A program made the position numbers and the translations under genes. The notes below the pieces were generated by a model. That model was given only the letters and a program-made list of their open reading frames with translations. It made no database searches and had not been told where the DNA came from. Shown piece by piece: positions 1 through 9,678 of a stretch of 11,206 nt of DNA. The DNA comes from JBCCZC01 sp039188505. GTDB lineage: Bacteria; Pseudomonadota; Gammaproteobacteria; Xanthomonadales; SZUA-38. Within the stretch, counting starts at the first letter, position 1. Every line of letters starts with the position of its first letter. The stretch spans positions 1 to 11,206 of the forward strand of contig JBCCZC010000170.1 in assembly GCA_039188505.1 (NCBI GenBank), written 5' to 3'.

Positions 1-16
1 CCTAAGGACTCGAGCC

Positions 17-586
17 ATGAACCCCACCGCCGTACCCCAAGTCATCTTCAATACCCGCGTTCGCGATGAAGCCGTCGGCGGCGATAACCCGTTCCGCTGG
101 CAGGACACCTCGAGCGACGACATCTTCAAGGGCAAGAAGGTCATCGTCTTCGCCCTGCCCGGCGCCTTCACGCCGACCTGCTCTTCGACCCACCTGCCGC
201 GCTACGAAGAGCTCTACGACGATTTCGCGCAGCTTGGCGTCGACGACATCTACTGCCTGTCCGTCAACGATGCCTTCGTCATGTTCCAGTGGGGCAAGCA
301 CATCGGCTCCAAGAACGTGAAGATGCTGCCGGACGGCAGCGGCGAGTTCACCCGTAAGATGGGCATGCTCGTCAATAAGGACAATCTTGGCTTCGGCATG
401 CGCTCCTGGCGCTACTCGATGCTCGTCAATGACGGTGCGATCGAGAAGGTCTTCGTCGAGCCGGACTTCGGCGACAACTGCCCGACGGATCCGTTCGAGG
501 TCTCCGACGCGGACACAATGCTGGCGTTCATCAAGGGCGACGCCGCCCCGACCGACAAGCCCGAGCGCAACGCGTTCGTCGGCTGA
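17..586 (+). CDS. Prx5-type peroxiredoxin (thiol peroxidase, redoxin domain)
   Basis: This 189-residue protein is a cytosolic peroxiredoxin that reduces hydrogen peroxide and organic hydroperoxides with a catalytic cysteine. The peroxidatic site is visible as PGAFTPTCSSTHLP, with Cys55 and the family Pro48 and Thr52. Other Prx5-subfamily marks are SVNDAFVM at residues 82-89, the RSWRYSMLV strand around 129-137, where the active-site Arg is expected, and the C-terminal PFEVSDADTML. Cys80 and Cys155 are also present; whether Cys155 resolves the sulfenic acid is open. Related proteins in some bacteria are fused to a glutaredoxin domain; here there is none, only a tail of about 20 residues, so the reductant (glutathione, glutaredoxin or thioredoxin) must be encoded elsewhere. 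No signal peptide is seen. The ATG has a good Shine-Dalgarno (TAAGGA at 3-8, 8-nt spacer). A terminator follows at 612-639, so it is probably transcribed separately from the cytochrome gene. Confidence 0.95.
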   Translation: MNPTAVPQVIFNTRVRDEAVGGDNPFRWQDTSSDDIFKGKKVIVFALPGAFTPTCSSTHLPRYEELYDDFAQLGVDDIYCLSVNDAFVMFQWGKHIGSKNVKMLPDGSGEFTRKMGMLVNKDNLGFGMRSWRYSMLVNDGAIEKVFVEPDFGDNCPTDPFEVSDADTMLAFIKGDAAPTDKPERNAFVG

Positions 587-611
587 ATTCGGCACCACGG
601 CACGCCAAGCA

Positions 612-639
612 GGCCGCTCCCGTCGGGGGCGGCCTTTTT
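612..639 (+). terminator. Rho-independent terminator of the peroxiredoxin gene
   Basis: A ten-base-pair stem (612-621 with 625-634, one T-G wobble) closes a three-base loop GTC and is followed at once by five T residues (635-639). It lies 26 bases after the peroxiredoxin stop codon. This is a textbook intrinsic terminator. Confidence 0.9.
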
Positions 640-714
640 CGTTTCCCTGAAGCCTGATCCGAATCGATTTCCTTCCGCGCGTCTTCCGGCATCGAAACCA
701 CAGAGACTGCCGGA

Positions 715-2145
715 ATGAAACAGCTCTTCCCCTGCGCGTTGATTCTCGTCCTCGCCCATCCCGCCGTTGCCGAGCGGGTTGTCGTTGATGCCGATGCCAA
801 GGTCGCCTACGCGCGGTACCTCGAGGCGACGCCGGCAGCCAAACGTGATGAGCAGGGGTCTGCCGGCGGCGCCCAACCGCAGGCGCTCACGGCGGCGGAT
901 TTCCGCGCTCACGACCCGGCCGTGGTCGAACTCGGCAGGCTGCTCTTCTTCGACAAGGTTCTGAGCGGGAACGGCAATATCGCTTGCGCCAGCTGCCACC
1001 ATCCCTTCGGCGCCACCGGCGATGGTCTGTCGCTTCCGGTCGGTGAGGGTGGACGCGGCTTCGGGGTGACACGATCGCTTGGTGCCGGCGGCGAACGGGT
1101 TCACGAGCGTGTGCCACGTCACGCACCCCCGCTTTTCAATCTCGGGGCCGTCGGTTTGACGTCGCTCTTCCACGACGGCCGCATCGAGCGGGACACCACC
1201 CATCCCGCGGGTTTTGAGTCGCCGGCGGGGGACGCTCTTCCGCGGGGCCTCGACTCGCTGGCGGCGGCGCAAGCGCTGTTTCCCTTGACGTCGGCGACCG
1301 AGATGGCGGGGCACCCGGGCGAGAACCCGCAGGCTGACGCGGCTGGAGCGGGGGAGCTGATCGAGGTCTGGGAACTCGTCACAAACCGGCTTCGCTCGAT
1401 CGATGCGTACGTCGTGCGCTTCGCGGCGGCTTACGATGACGTCGACGAAGCCGCGGACCTGACGATCGTTCACGTCGCGAACGCCATCGGCGCGTTCGAG
1501 GAAACGACCTGGCGGAGCATCGACAGTCGCTTCGACCGTTACCTGCGTGGCGACGTGATCGCGCTGAGCCCGCGCGAGCGCCACGGCATGGCGCTGTTCT
1601 TCGGCGCTGCCGGATGCGGCGACTGTCACGGCGGACCGTTGCTCACGGACCAGTCCTTCAGAGCCATCGGCATGCCGCAGATCGGGCCCGGGAAGGGCGA
1701 CAATCTCCCGGGGTTTCAAGACGGACTCGACGACTTCGGCCGAGAGCGGGTCACCGGTGAGGTGATTGATCGCTTCCGCTTCCGTGTGCCACCGCTCCGC
1801 AACGTGGCGCTGACGGCGCCCTATGGTCATGCCGGCGCCTACGCGAGCCTGGAGGCGGTCATTCGCCATCATCTCGATCCGATCGAAGCGCTCCGGATCT
1901 ACGATGATCGGCAACTCAGCCTCCCGCCACGCCGCGATCTCGATGCCCGGGACCGGGCCTTCATGTCCGACGGTTACAGCATCAGCGCATTGTCCGCCCA
2001 CGTCGAGATCGAGCCCCGGGACCTGGCGGATCAGGAAATCGGCCTTCTGATCGACTTCCTCGAGGCCCTCACGGACCCAACCATGCTCGATCGCCGTGTC
2101 GACGTGCCGATCCACGTGCCGAGCGGACTGCCGGTTCGTGATTGA
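715..2145 (+). CDS. Di-haem cytochrome c peroxidase, MauG/CcpA family
   Basis: The protein (476 aa) is a periplasmic c-type cytochrome of the bacterial peroxidase/MauG family. Members reduce hydrogen peroxide with electrons from small cytochromes, or oxidise a protein partner. A Sec signal peptide (residues 1-19, ending in AVA) starts it. Two haem-binding motifs are visible: CASCH at 91-95 and CGDCH at 301-305. Family landmarks are LGRLLFFDKVLSGNGNIACASC (residues 73-94), LFHDGR at 151-156, the active-site type Glu196 in TEMAGH, GMPQIGPG near 319-326, and RVPPLRNVALTAPYGHAGAY at 357-376. At about 476 residues it is longer than classic CcpA (about 320 mature), with inserts after the first haem. 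The N-terminal domain lacks an obvious His of the CcpA type after the first haem, as in MauG. The residue expected to be the second haem's distal ligand is a His (385/386). The ATG has only a weak ribosome site. The stop overlaps the next start, suggesting translational coupling. Substrate is not predictable. Confidence 0.93.
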   Translation: MKQLFPCALILVLAHPAVAERVVVDADAKVAYARYLEATPAAKRDEQGSAGGAQPQALTAADFRAHDPAVVELGRLLFFDKVLSGNGNIACASCHHPFGATGDGLSLPVGEGGRGFGVTRSLGAGGERVHERVPRHAPPLFNLGAVGLTSLFHDGRIERDTTHPAGFESPAGDALPRGLDSLAAAQALFPLTSATEMAGHPGENPQADAAGAGELIEVWELVTNRLRSIDAYVVRFAAAYDDVDEAADLTIVHVANAIGAFEETTWRSIDSRFDRYLRGDVIALSPRERHGMALFFGAAGCGDCHGGPLLTDQSFRAIGMPQIGPGKGDNLPGFQDGLDDFGRERVTGEVIDRFRFRVPPLRNVALTAPYGHAGAYASLEAVIRHHLDPIEALRIYDDRQLSLPPRRDLDARDRAFMSDGYSISALSAHVEIEPRDLADQEIGLLIDFLEALTDPTMLDRRVDVPIHVPSGLPVRD

Positions 2146-2498
2146 CCACCCAGGTTGCGGGCATCAGGCGGGTGCGGATAATCCGCCCCGTCGATCTCTG
2201 GAGCTTCGATTTGCCCGACTGGCTCGCACCGATTCTGACGCTCCTCTTCGCGATCCATCTTGTCGCGTTCGGTCGCCTGGCGGTCCGGCAGGGAGGGGCC
2301 TACCGGTGGCTGCTGTGCCTGCTGTTCGCCGCGCTCACCGCGTCCTTCGCGTTTCGCTGGCTGGCCCCCGAGGCGTCGCTGGGGGCGACGCCCGTGCACG
2401 GGCTGTTTCGCTATGTTGCGTGGGCCACCGCGGGCGTGACCGTGCCGATCCTGCTCTGGCGCCTGGCACAGCGGTTCCGTGCCCGCACTGAACGCTGA
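2142..2498 (+). CDS. Small three-helix inner-membrane protein coupled to the di-haem peroxidase
   Basis: I do not recognise a family for this 118-residue protein. It has three hydrophobic segments at about residues 28-46, 54-74 and 88-108, each ending in Arg-rich turns (FGRLAVRQ, FRWLAP, WRLAQRFRARTER), which fits an inner-membrane protein with the C-terminal tail in the cytoplasm. The farthest upstream start is a TTG at 2142, whose bases overlap the cytochrome stop codon (TTGA); a GTG at 2172 with a purine-rich stretch before it is an alternative. The frame stays open across the whole hydrophobic pattern and has no competing gene, which supports coding. Overlap with the cytochrome gene suggests one transcript and coupled translation, so it might anchor the cytochrome or pass it electrons. 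It has no CXXCH, and no obvious haem-b His pair, so an electron-carrying role is unsupported. Confidence 0.72.
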   Translation: MTTQVAGIRRVRIIRPVDLWSFDLPDWLAPILTLLFAIHLVAFGRLAVRQGGAYRWLLCLLFAALTASFAFRWLAPEASLGATPVHGLFRYVAWATAGVTVPILLWRLAQRFRARTER

Positions 2499-2514
2499 GT
2501 CCACGGTCGTCCCC

Positions 2515-2520
2515 TATACT
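2515..2520 (+). promoter_or_regulatory. Possible -10 element before the OsmC-like gene
   Basis: TATACT matches the sigma-70 -10 consensus at five of six positions and lies 37 bases before the OsmC-like ATG, just after the membrane-protein stop codon. No convincing -35 hexamer sits at the right distance, so this is only a candidate. Confidence 0.3.
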
Positions 2521-2557
2521 CGCGAGTCTTTCTAAAGTCGACCGAAGGTATCCACCG

Positions 2558-2992
2558 ATGCAGGGATTTCCGCACCGCTACCAGACGACCGCGAGCGCGA
2601 CGGCTTCGTCACACGTCGCCATCTCGAGCGCCGGCCTGCCGACGCTGAATTCGACGCCGCCTCCGGAGTTTGGTGGTCCTGAGGGAAACTGGTCGCCGGA
2701 GACGCTCCTCGTCGCTTCGGTTGCCGACTGCTTCATCCTGACTTTCAAGGCCATCGCAGGCGCCTCGAAGCTGGACTGGCAGGAGCTGACCTGTGATGCC
2801 AACGGGACCCTCGATCGCGTCGGTGGGGTCATGAAGTTCACGCGGATGGATCTGGCCGTGACGCTGACCGTCCCGGCCGGTACGGATCAGGCCAAGGCGG
2901 ACAAGCTGCTCCATAAGGCGGAGCAGGTGTGCCTGGTCACGAACTCGCTCTCTGCCGAGTGTCATCTGGAAACGTCGATCAGCGAAGCCTGA
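2558..2992 (+). CDS. OsmC/Ohr-family thiol peroxidase-like protein
   Basis: The 144-residue product belongs to the OsmC superfamily, small homodimeric cytosolic proteins that reduce organic hydroperoxides with a pair of cysteines. The first cysteine, Cys58, sits in the diagnostic helix SPETLLVASVADCFILTF (46-63), and the second, Cys125, in AEQVCLVTNSLSAEC (121-135). These are the spacing and contexts seen in OsmC-type enzymes, with the usual CPVSNSL-like second motif altered to CLVTNSL. Additional Cys79 and Cys135 have no assigned role. Length and the two-motif layout fit the general OsmC family rather than clearly OsmC or Ohr proper, so a narrower name is not given. The ATG follows GAAGG at 2544-2548 with a nine-base spacer. 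The next gene starts two bases after this stop codon, so they are likely cotranscribed. It sits with a peroxiredoxin and a cytochrome peroxidase, consistent with peroxide defence. Confidence 0.92.
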   Translation: MQGFPHRYQTTASATASSHVAISSAGLPTLNSTPPPEFGGPEGNWSPETLLVASVADCFILTFKAIAGASKLDWQELTCDANGTLDRVGGVMKFTRMDLAVTLTVPAGTDQAKADKLLHKAEQVCLVTNSLSAECHLETSISEA

Positions 2993-2994
2993 GC

Positions 2995-3570
2995 TTGGCG
3001 GGCGTCTTCGAGCGCGCCCGCGTCTGCACGCGCTGTGAGGGACTGCCGCTGGGGCCCAGGCCGCTCTTCCAGGCCTCGACGACGGCGCGGATCCTCATCG
3101 CCGGCCAGGCGCCGGGGCGGGTAACACATGAGCGTGGGCGCCCCTTCGACGACGTGTCCGGAGACCGTCTCCGTGTCTGGCTCGGGGTCGATCGCGAGAC
3201 CTTCTACGATCCGGCGCGCATCGCGATCATTCCCATGGGATTCTGTTTTCCCGGCACGGGCAAAAGCGGCGATCTGCCGCCGCGACCGGAATGCGCGGCC
3301 ACCTGGCGACAGCCGATGCTCGAAGCGCTTCCACGGCTGGCGCTAACCATCATCCTGGGCCGCTACGCCCTGGCCTGGCATCTCCCGGGCGAGGCCAAGC
3401 GAACGCTGGGAAAGGTCGTGGCCGACTGGCGTCAGCACTGGCCGGACGTTCTCCCGTTGCCGCACCCGAGCCCTCGCAATCAGCGCTGGTTCAAGCAGCA
3501 TCCCTTCTTCGAGGCGGATGTGCTGCCGGTACTGCGCAAGCGGGTTGCCACGCTCCTCGCCGACGTCTGA
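2995..3570 (+). CDS. Uracil-DNA glycosylase-family protein with 4Fe-4S cysteines
   Basis: This 191-residue protein resembles the iron-sulfur uracil-DNA glycosylases (family 4-like), which cut uracil from the DNA sugar to begin base-excision repair. Motif A is GQAPG at residues 37-41, with Gln where the family 4 motif usually has Glu. Motif B is HPSPRN at 157-162, carrying the His of the active site. Four cysteines at 11, 14, 84 and 100 have the spacing of the cluster ligands in Thermus family 4 enzymes (two in CXXC, then two 16 residues apart). The stretch PFDDVSGDRLRVWLGVDRETFYD (50-72) is typical of a compact, poorly studied subgroup, so activity on uracil is an inference. I choose the TTG at 2995, two bases past the OsmC-like stop, with purine-rich GCGAAG before it. 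A longer frame from 2929 would lie inside that gene and add nothing conserved. Confidence 0.88.
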   Translation: MAGVFERARVCTRCEGLPLGPRPLFQASTTARILIAGQAPGRVTHERGRPFDDVSGDRLRVWLGVDRETFYDPARIAIIPMGFCFPGTGKSGDLPPRPECAATWRQPMLEALPRLALTIILGRYALAWHLPGEAKRTLGKVVADWRQHWPDVLPLPHPSPRNQRWFKQHPFFEADVLPVLRKRVATLLADV

Positions 3571-3719
3571 GACGGACTGCAACGGGTGCTCACCTCTCTG
3601 TGAGATCTTCAGAGCTGCCGTTGGGCCGGTTGACGGCACGACGGCTCAGCGTCTGAGGCGGGGTCGGGGATCCGGGGTGTGCCACGGTCATCGAATTCGT
3701 CAACGGGGCGTTCCGGTGC
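3571..3719. other. Intergenic gap between convergent genes
   Basis: This gap separates the glycosylase-family gene (+) from the sulfatase (-), which converge on it. I see no strong bidirectional terminator; only a five-base-pair dyad at 3589-3604 without a T tract. Short frames crossing the gap have no family marks. Confidence 0.5.
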
Positions 3720-5264
3720 TCAATTCCGGACCCGCAGTCCGCCCCGCTGCTTTCCGACCCACTGCGGCCGGAATCGATCGGGCTCGAATGCAGGGTTTCT
3801 GACAGGGACGGTGCCTCCCGCCTGGTCGATATGGTCGTCCAGGTAACCCGCCATGCGGGTGACGACTGCCGGGTGATCGACCGCGACATCGTGCTGCTCG
3901 CCCTGGTCAACCGTCAGGTCGTAGAGCCGATGCACGTCGGTTCCATCCGCCGCCTGACCGAAGAGTCGAAGGAGCTTCCAGCGGCCAAGGTGAACTGCGG
4001 CCGACGGGGGCAGCCAGTCGGGAACGTTGGTGCGCTGGGGAAAGAAAGTGAACATCGGCGGACGTGCAGTGGACTCGCCACGCAGGACGGACGAGAGATC
4101 CACGCCATCCAGCGGGTAGTCCTTTGGCATGACCGCTCCTGCGAGTGCAAGAATCGTCGGGTACAGGTCCGTTTGCTGCATGATCACGTCGGTCTCGGAG
4201 CCGGGTGGCGTGACCCCAAACCAGAGCGCGACCATCGGGACACGGATGCCGCCCTCATAGATGGTTCCCTTGCCGCCGCGGAGCGGATAGTTGCTGGTCG
4301 GCGTCACAACGCGCTCCCCGTCAGGGAACGGCTCGCGAACGCCGTCGCTCATGTTGCCGCCGTTGTCGGACGTGAACACGATGATCGTTCGGTCCAGAAC
4401 ACCTACCTGGGACAACCCGGTGAGCAGGATGCCGAGCGCGTCGTCCATATGTTCCACCATTGCTGCATAGGTGGCGGAGGCTTGCCGCGCCTCTGGTGTG
4501 AATCGGGACCGGTGGGCCGCGATCTTATCCCTGCGAGCCTGGAAGGGCGCATGGACGGAGTACATCCAGAAATTGAGAAAAAACGGTTCGCCGTGAAGGG
4601 ACTTGACCCAGCGAACGGCCTCGGATGCCAGGCGCTCGTCGATGTGCTCCCCGGGTGCCCGCGCCCTTAGCTTCGGAAACTCCCAGGGCGCCAGATAGCC
4701 CCCCATGGGTCCGGGGCCGGTACCGCCCGGCATTGCCACGTCGAAGCTGTAGGCCGCTGGATCGAACGGAGATGCGCCGAGGTGCCATTTGCCGAAGTGG
4801 CCCGTGGCATAGCCCGCCTGCTTGAGCACTTTGGGTAGCGTTGGCTCATCGCTCGCCAGCCGATTGGCGGGCACGTTGGGCGACACCTTCCATCGTGATG
4901 CTACGGCGCCGCCCGGCGCATCGTCAAACCGCGGGGGTGCGTCCCGCCGAATGGCCCGGGAGATACCGTGGCGCGTGGGCGTCTGTCCGGTCAGGATGCT
5001 GGCGCGTGAGGGCGAGCAGAGCGGACTTGAGGCGTAGGCCCTGGAGAAACGAATGCCCTGCTCGGCGAGCCACATGAGATTGGGCGTATCGAACTGCGAG
5101 AGCTGGCCATACAGCGCACTGTCCGCCCAGCCGAGATCGTCGGCAACGATCAGCACGACGTTCGGTCGAGAGCCGGCGGGGAGCGCCTGTGCCGGCAGCA
5201 TGAGCAGCATGAGCCAAAACGTGATCAGGCGCTGATGGATCCCGGAGTCTCGGCGGCTGGTCAA
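3720..5264 (-). CDS. Secreted type I sulfatase (formylglycine-dependent arylsulfatase family)
   Basis: The 514-residue product is a periplasmic or secreted sulfatase that hydrolyses sulfate esters. Numbered from the chosen start, the catalytic set looks complete. The CSPSR motif at 83-87 carries Cys83, to be oxidised to formylglycine, and Arg87. Metal ligands are Asp42, Asp43, Asp300 and Asn301 (VADDLGW, TSDNGG). Substrate-site residues are Lys159 and His161 in GKWHLG, His238 in SVHAPF, and Lys332 in LRGGKGTIYEGGIRVP. The signal peptide has an Arg-rich start and a core around LITFWLMLLMLP, with likely cleavage after AQA or nearby. I take TTG at 5264, preceded by GCGAGAG with a six-base spacer; an upstream TTG at 5309 adds 15 residues without a ribosome site, and the first ATG would cut the signal peptide. 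The maturase (FGE) is not in the window. Substrate (polysaccharide, aryl or other ester) cannot be told. It stands alone in its strand block. Confidence 0.93.
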   Translation of the reverse strand: MTSRRDSGIHQRLITFWLMLLMLPAQALPAGSRPNVVLIVADDLGWADSALYGQLSQFDTPNLMWLAEQGIRFSRAYASSPLCSPSRASILTGQTPTRHGISRAIRRDAPPRFDDAPGGAVASRWKVSPNVPANRLASDEPTLPKVLKQAGYATGHFGKWHLGASPFDPAAYSFDVAMPGGTGPGPMGGYLAPWEFPKLRARAPGEHIDERLASEAVRWVKSLHGEPFFLNFWMYSVHAPFQARRDKIAAHRSRFTPEARQASATYAAMVEHMDDALGILLTGLSQVGVLDRTIIVFTSDNGGNMSDGVREPFPDGERVVTPTSNYPLRGGKGTIYEGGIRVPMVALWFGVTPPGSETDVIMQQTDLYPTILALAGAVMPKDYPLDGVDLSSVLRGESTARPPMFTFFPQRTNVPDWLPPSAAVHLGRWKLLRLFGQAADGTDVHRLYDLTVDQGEQHDVAVDHPAVVTRMAGYLDDHIDQAGGTVPVRNPAFEPDRFRPQWVGKQRGGLRVRN

Positions 5265-5702
5265 GGTCGGCTCTCGCTTTCTGTCCGTGCACCCCCGGCG
5301 TGGATTCAAGTCGATTGCCGGCTGATTGCGCGTTCAACGAGGCGATTCGCGTGGGCGCCAGCAAAGACTAGCAAGAAAGCAGCCGAGCCGTGGAGCAAAC
5401 GCCGAACGGCGCCGCAGATGAGGCCAGTGAGGATCTCGACCGAGCCGATTCGGCGCACCTGTCGCCCCGTAGGTGCGGGTCGAAGTGGGAGGATCGCCAC
5501 GGAGCGTCCGTGCTCCGGTGTGCCTGTCCGTGCGGCTGGCGAATGAAAATCAAGTGCGACGGGGCGGCTGACCACTCATCCCTGAGCGCGCCGTCGCTGT
5601 CCCTGGTCGCCGTCCTGGCGAACTAGCTCCTCCCAGTCATGCTGGAATCTAGGTTAGCAACGGTTTGCTGCGTCGCGTGTAGGAGATTTCCTACTCGGCA
5701 AG
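5265..5702. other. About 440-bp region with no convincing gene
   Basis: The stretch lies upstream of the sulfatase and downstream of the next minus-strand gene. Several short frames cross it on both strands but show low-complexity, Arg/Ser/Ala-rich products typical of high-GC shadow frames, with no motif or good start. It holds three short dyads: CGGAGC/GCTCCG at 5500-5517, AGCAA/TTGCT at 5656-5669 and GTAGGA/TCCTAC at 5679-5694. The sulfatase promoter should lie in its left part, but I see no clear hexamer pair. Confidence 0.55.
5656..5694. promoter_or_regulatory. Pair of short perfect inverted repeats, possible operator or RNA hairpins
   Basis: Two dyads follow each other closely. The first is AGCAA and TTGCT around a four-base centre CGGT (5656-5669). 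The second is GTAGGA and TCCTAC around GATT (5679-5694). The second ends nine bases past the stop codon of the minus-strand gene at 5703. Neither is followed by a T tract on either strand, so they are not good intrinsic terminators. The GTAGGA-type arms are of a size typical for a dimeric regulator site, but no regulator gene is nearby and the assignment is a guess. Confidence 0.3.
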
Positions 5703-6200
5703 TCAGCCTTTTGCGCGATCTCGCACACGGGCCCGGGCGGATGCCAGCAGGGCGCGGGAGTAGCCGCGGTGCAGTCGCGTCACGAGGCCGGACATCGCCG
5801 TCGCGTCGCCGCCGACCTTCGGCACAACTGCCGATCCGAACCACAGGGCGGTGCCGCGATCGGTGCGCCGCACCATCAGCCAGCTTCTGGTCCTGCCGCT
5901 CACGTCGGCGAGGAGCAGCTCCGCCTCTCCGCGAGCCTCGACGTCCCAGGCCGCGAAGCGGTCGCGATCACCGGAGGCGAGTGCCTGCGCCTCATCGTCC
6001 GTCGACGGCAGCGAGGCGAACCACCGCAGGATCAGGCGCTCGAGCCGGAACAGCGGGGTGGTGTAGAAGGCGGCCACGTAGCAGGCGAAATCAGCCGTGG
6101 CGGCAACCTCGGTGACGAAGGCGTCGGTGTAGCAGCCGGGCTGCCGGTCGTAGGCCGCCAGCAGACTGTCTTTCGGTACCGGAACGCTCGCGATCGTCAT
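5703..6200 (-). CDS. Conserved-looking hypothetical protein, 165 residues
   Basis: I cannot name the family with confidence. The 165-residue product has no signal peptide or membrane helix. It begins MTIASVPVPKDSLLAAYD and contains YTDAFVTEV, then YVAAFYTTPLFRLERLILRWF (about 42-62), an Ala/Asp-rich helical part, FAAWDVEARGEAELLLAD, and two strands SWLMVRRTD and ALWFGSAVVP. Alternating strand-like and helix-like parts with many aromatic residues suggest a compact alpha/beta domain, possibly of a lipocalin-like or START-like kind, but that is only an impression. The ATG at 6200 is preferred over upstream in-frame TTG (6257) and GTG codons because the added residues look non-coding; it lacks a clear ribosome site. 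A TATAGT hexamer (6213-6208 on this strand) lies only seven bases before the ATG, so a leaderless or near-leaderless transcript is possible. It is divergent from the tricorn-type protease gene. Confidence 0.75.
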   Translation of the reverse strand: MTIASVPVPKDSLLAAYDRQPGCYTDAFVTEVAATADFACYVAAFYTTPLFRLERLILRWFASLPSTDDEAQALASGDRDRFAAWDVEARGEAELLLADVSGRTRSWLMVRRTDRGTALWFGSAVVPKVGGDATAMSGLVTRLHRGYSRALLASARARVRDRAKG

Positions 6201-6306
6201 GGCGTCAACTATAGGCCCCACGGCCCGGCTTCGCCCGGGACGATCGGCACCTTGCAAGCGTCATGTTCACGCTGCACATTAGCGGGTCGGCAAATCTGGA
6301 TGACAC

Positions 6307-6310
6307 GGAG
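6307..6310 (+). promoter_or_regulatory. Ribosome binding site that sets the tricorn-type protease start
   Basis: GGAG lies nine bases before the ATG at 6320. It favours this start over the in-frame ATG at 6263, which would place 19 polar residues before the signal peptide. Confidence 0.7.
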
Positions 6311-6319
6311 AGTACAGTG

Positions 6320-9559
<3,240 letters not shown>

Positions 9560-9580
9560 CTTGCTCTGACCGCCTTTGGA

Positions 9581-9623
9581 GCCCCTGATTCGTCACGAAA
9601 GTTGACGAGTCAGGGGCTTTTTT
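9581..9623 (+). terminator. Rho-independent terminator of the tricorn-type gene
   Basis: A 15-base-pair stem (9581-9595 with 9603-9617, one T-G wobble) encloses the seven-base loop CGAAAGT and is followed by six T residues (9618-9623). It begins 22 bases after the stop codon and isolates the protease gene from the downstream surface-protein gene. Confidence 0.95.
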
Positions 9624-9666
9624 CGTCCTGATACTTGCGATTATGTAAGCTTCGGCGGATTCGAGC

Positions 9667-9672
9667 AGGGGA
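9667..9672 (+). promoter_or_regulatory. Ribosome binding site of the Ig-like repeat protein gene
   Basis: AGGGGA lies six bases before the ATG at 9679 and confirms that start. It is the only in-frame ATG preceding the signal peptide. Confidence 0.75.
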
Positions 9673-9678
9673 AATTCG

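Noticed and set aside
412..2115. Long open frame on the minus strand opposite the di-haem cytochrome (567 codons)
   Set aside because: It is Arg/Gly/His-rich with no domain logic and lies exactly antisense to a gene with two CXXCH motifs. High GC at codon position three removes stops on the opposite strand.
3589..3604. CTCAC-N6-GTGAG hairpin after the glycosylase-family gene
   Set aside because: Only five base pairs and no T tract on either strand; not a credible terminator.
5500..5517. CGGAGC/GCTCCG dyad
   Set aside because: Six base pairs in GC-rich DNA with no T tract; expected by chance in such sequence.
5235..5626. Short plus-strand frames in the gap upstream of the sulfatase
   Set aside because: Products lack motifs and good ribosome sites, and their composition resembles the other shadow frames.
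6252..6280. TTGCAA and CACATT with 17-base spacing upstream of the tricorn-type gene as a sigma-70 promoter
   Set aside because: The -35 matches four of six and the -10 only three of six, which is too weak to call.
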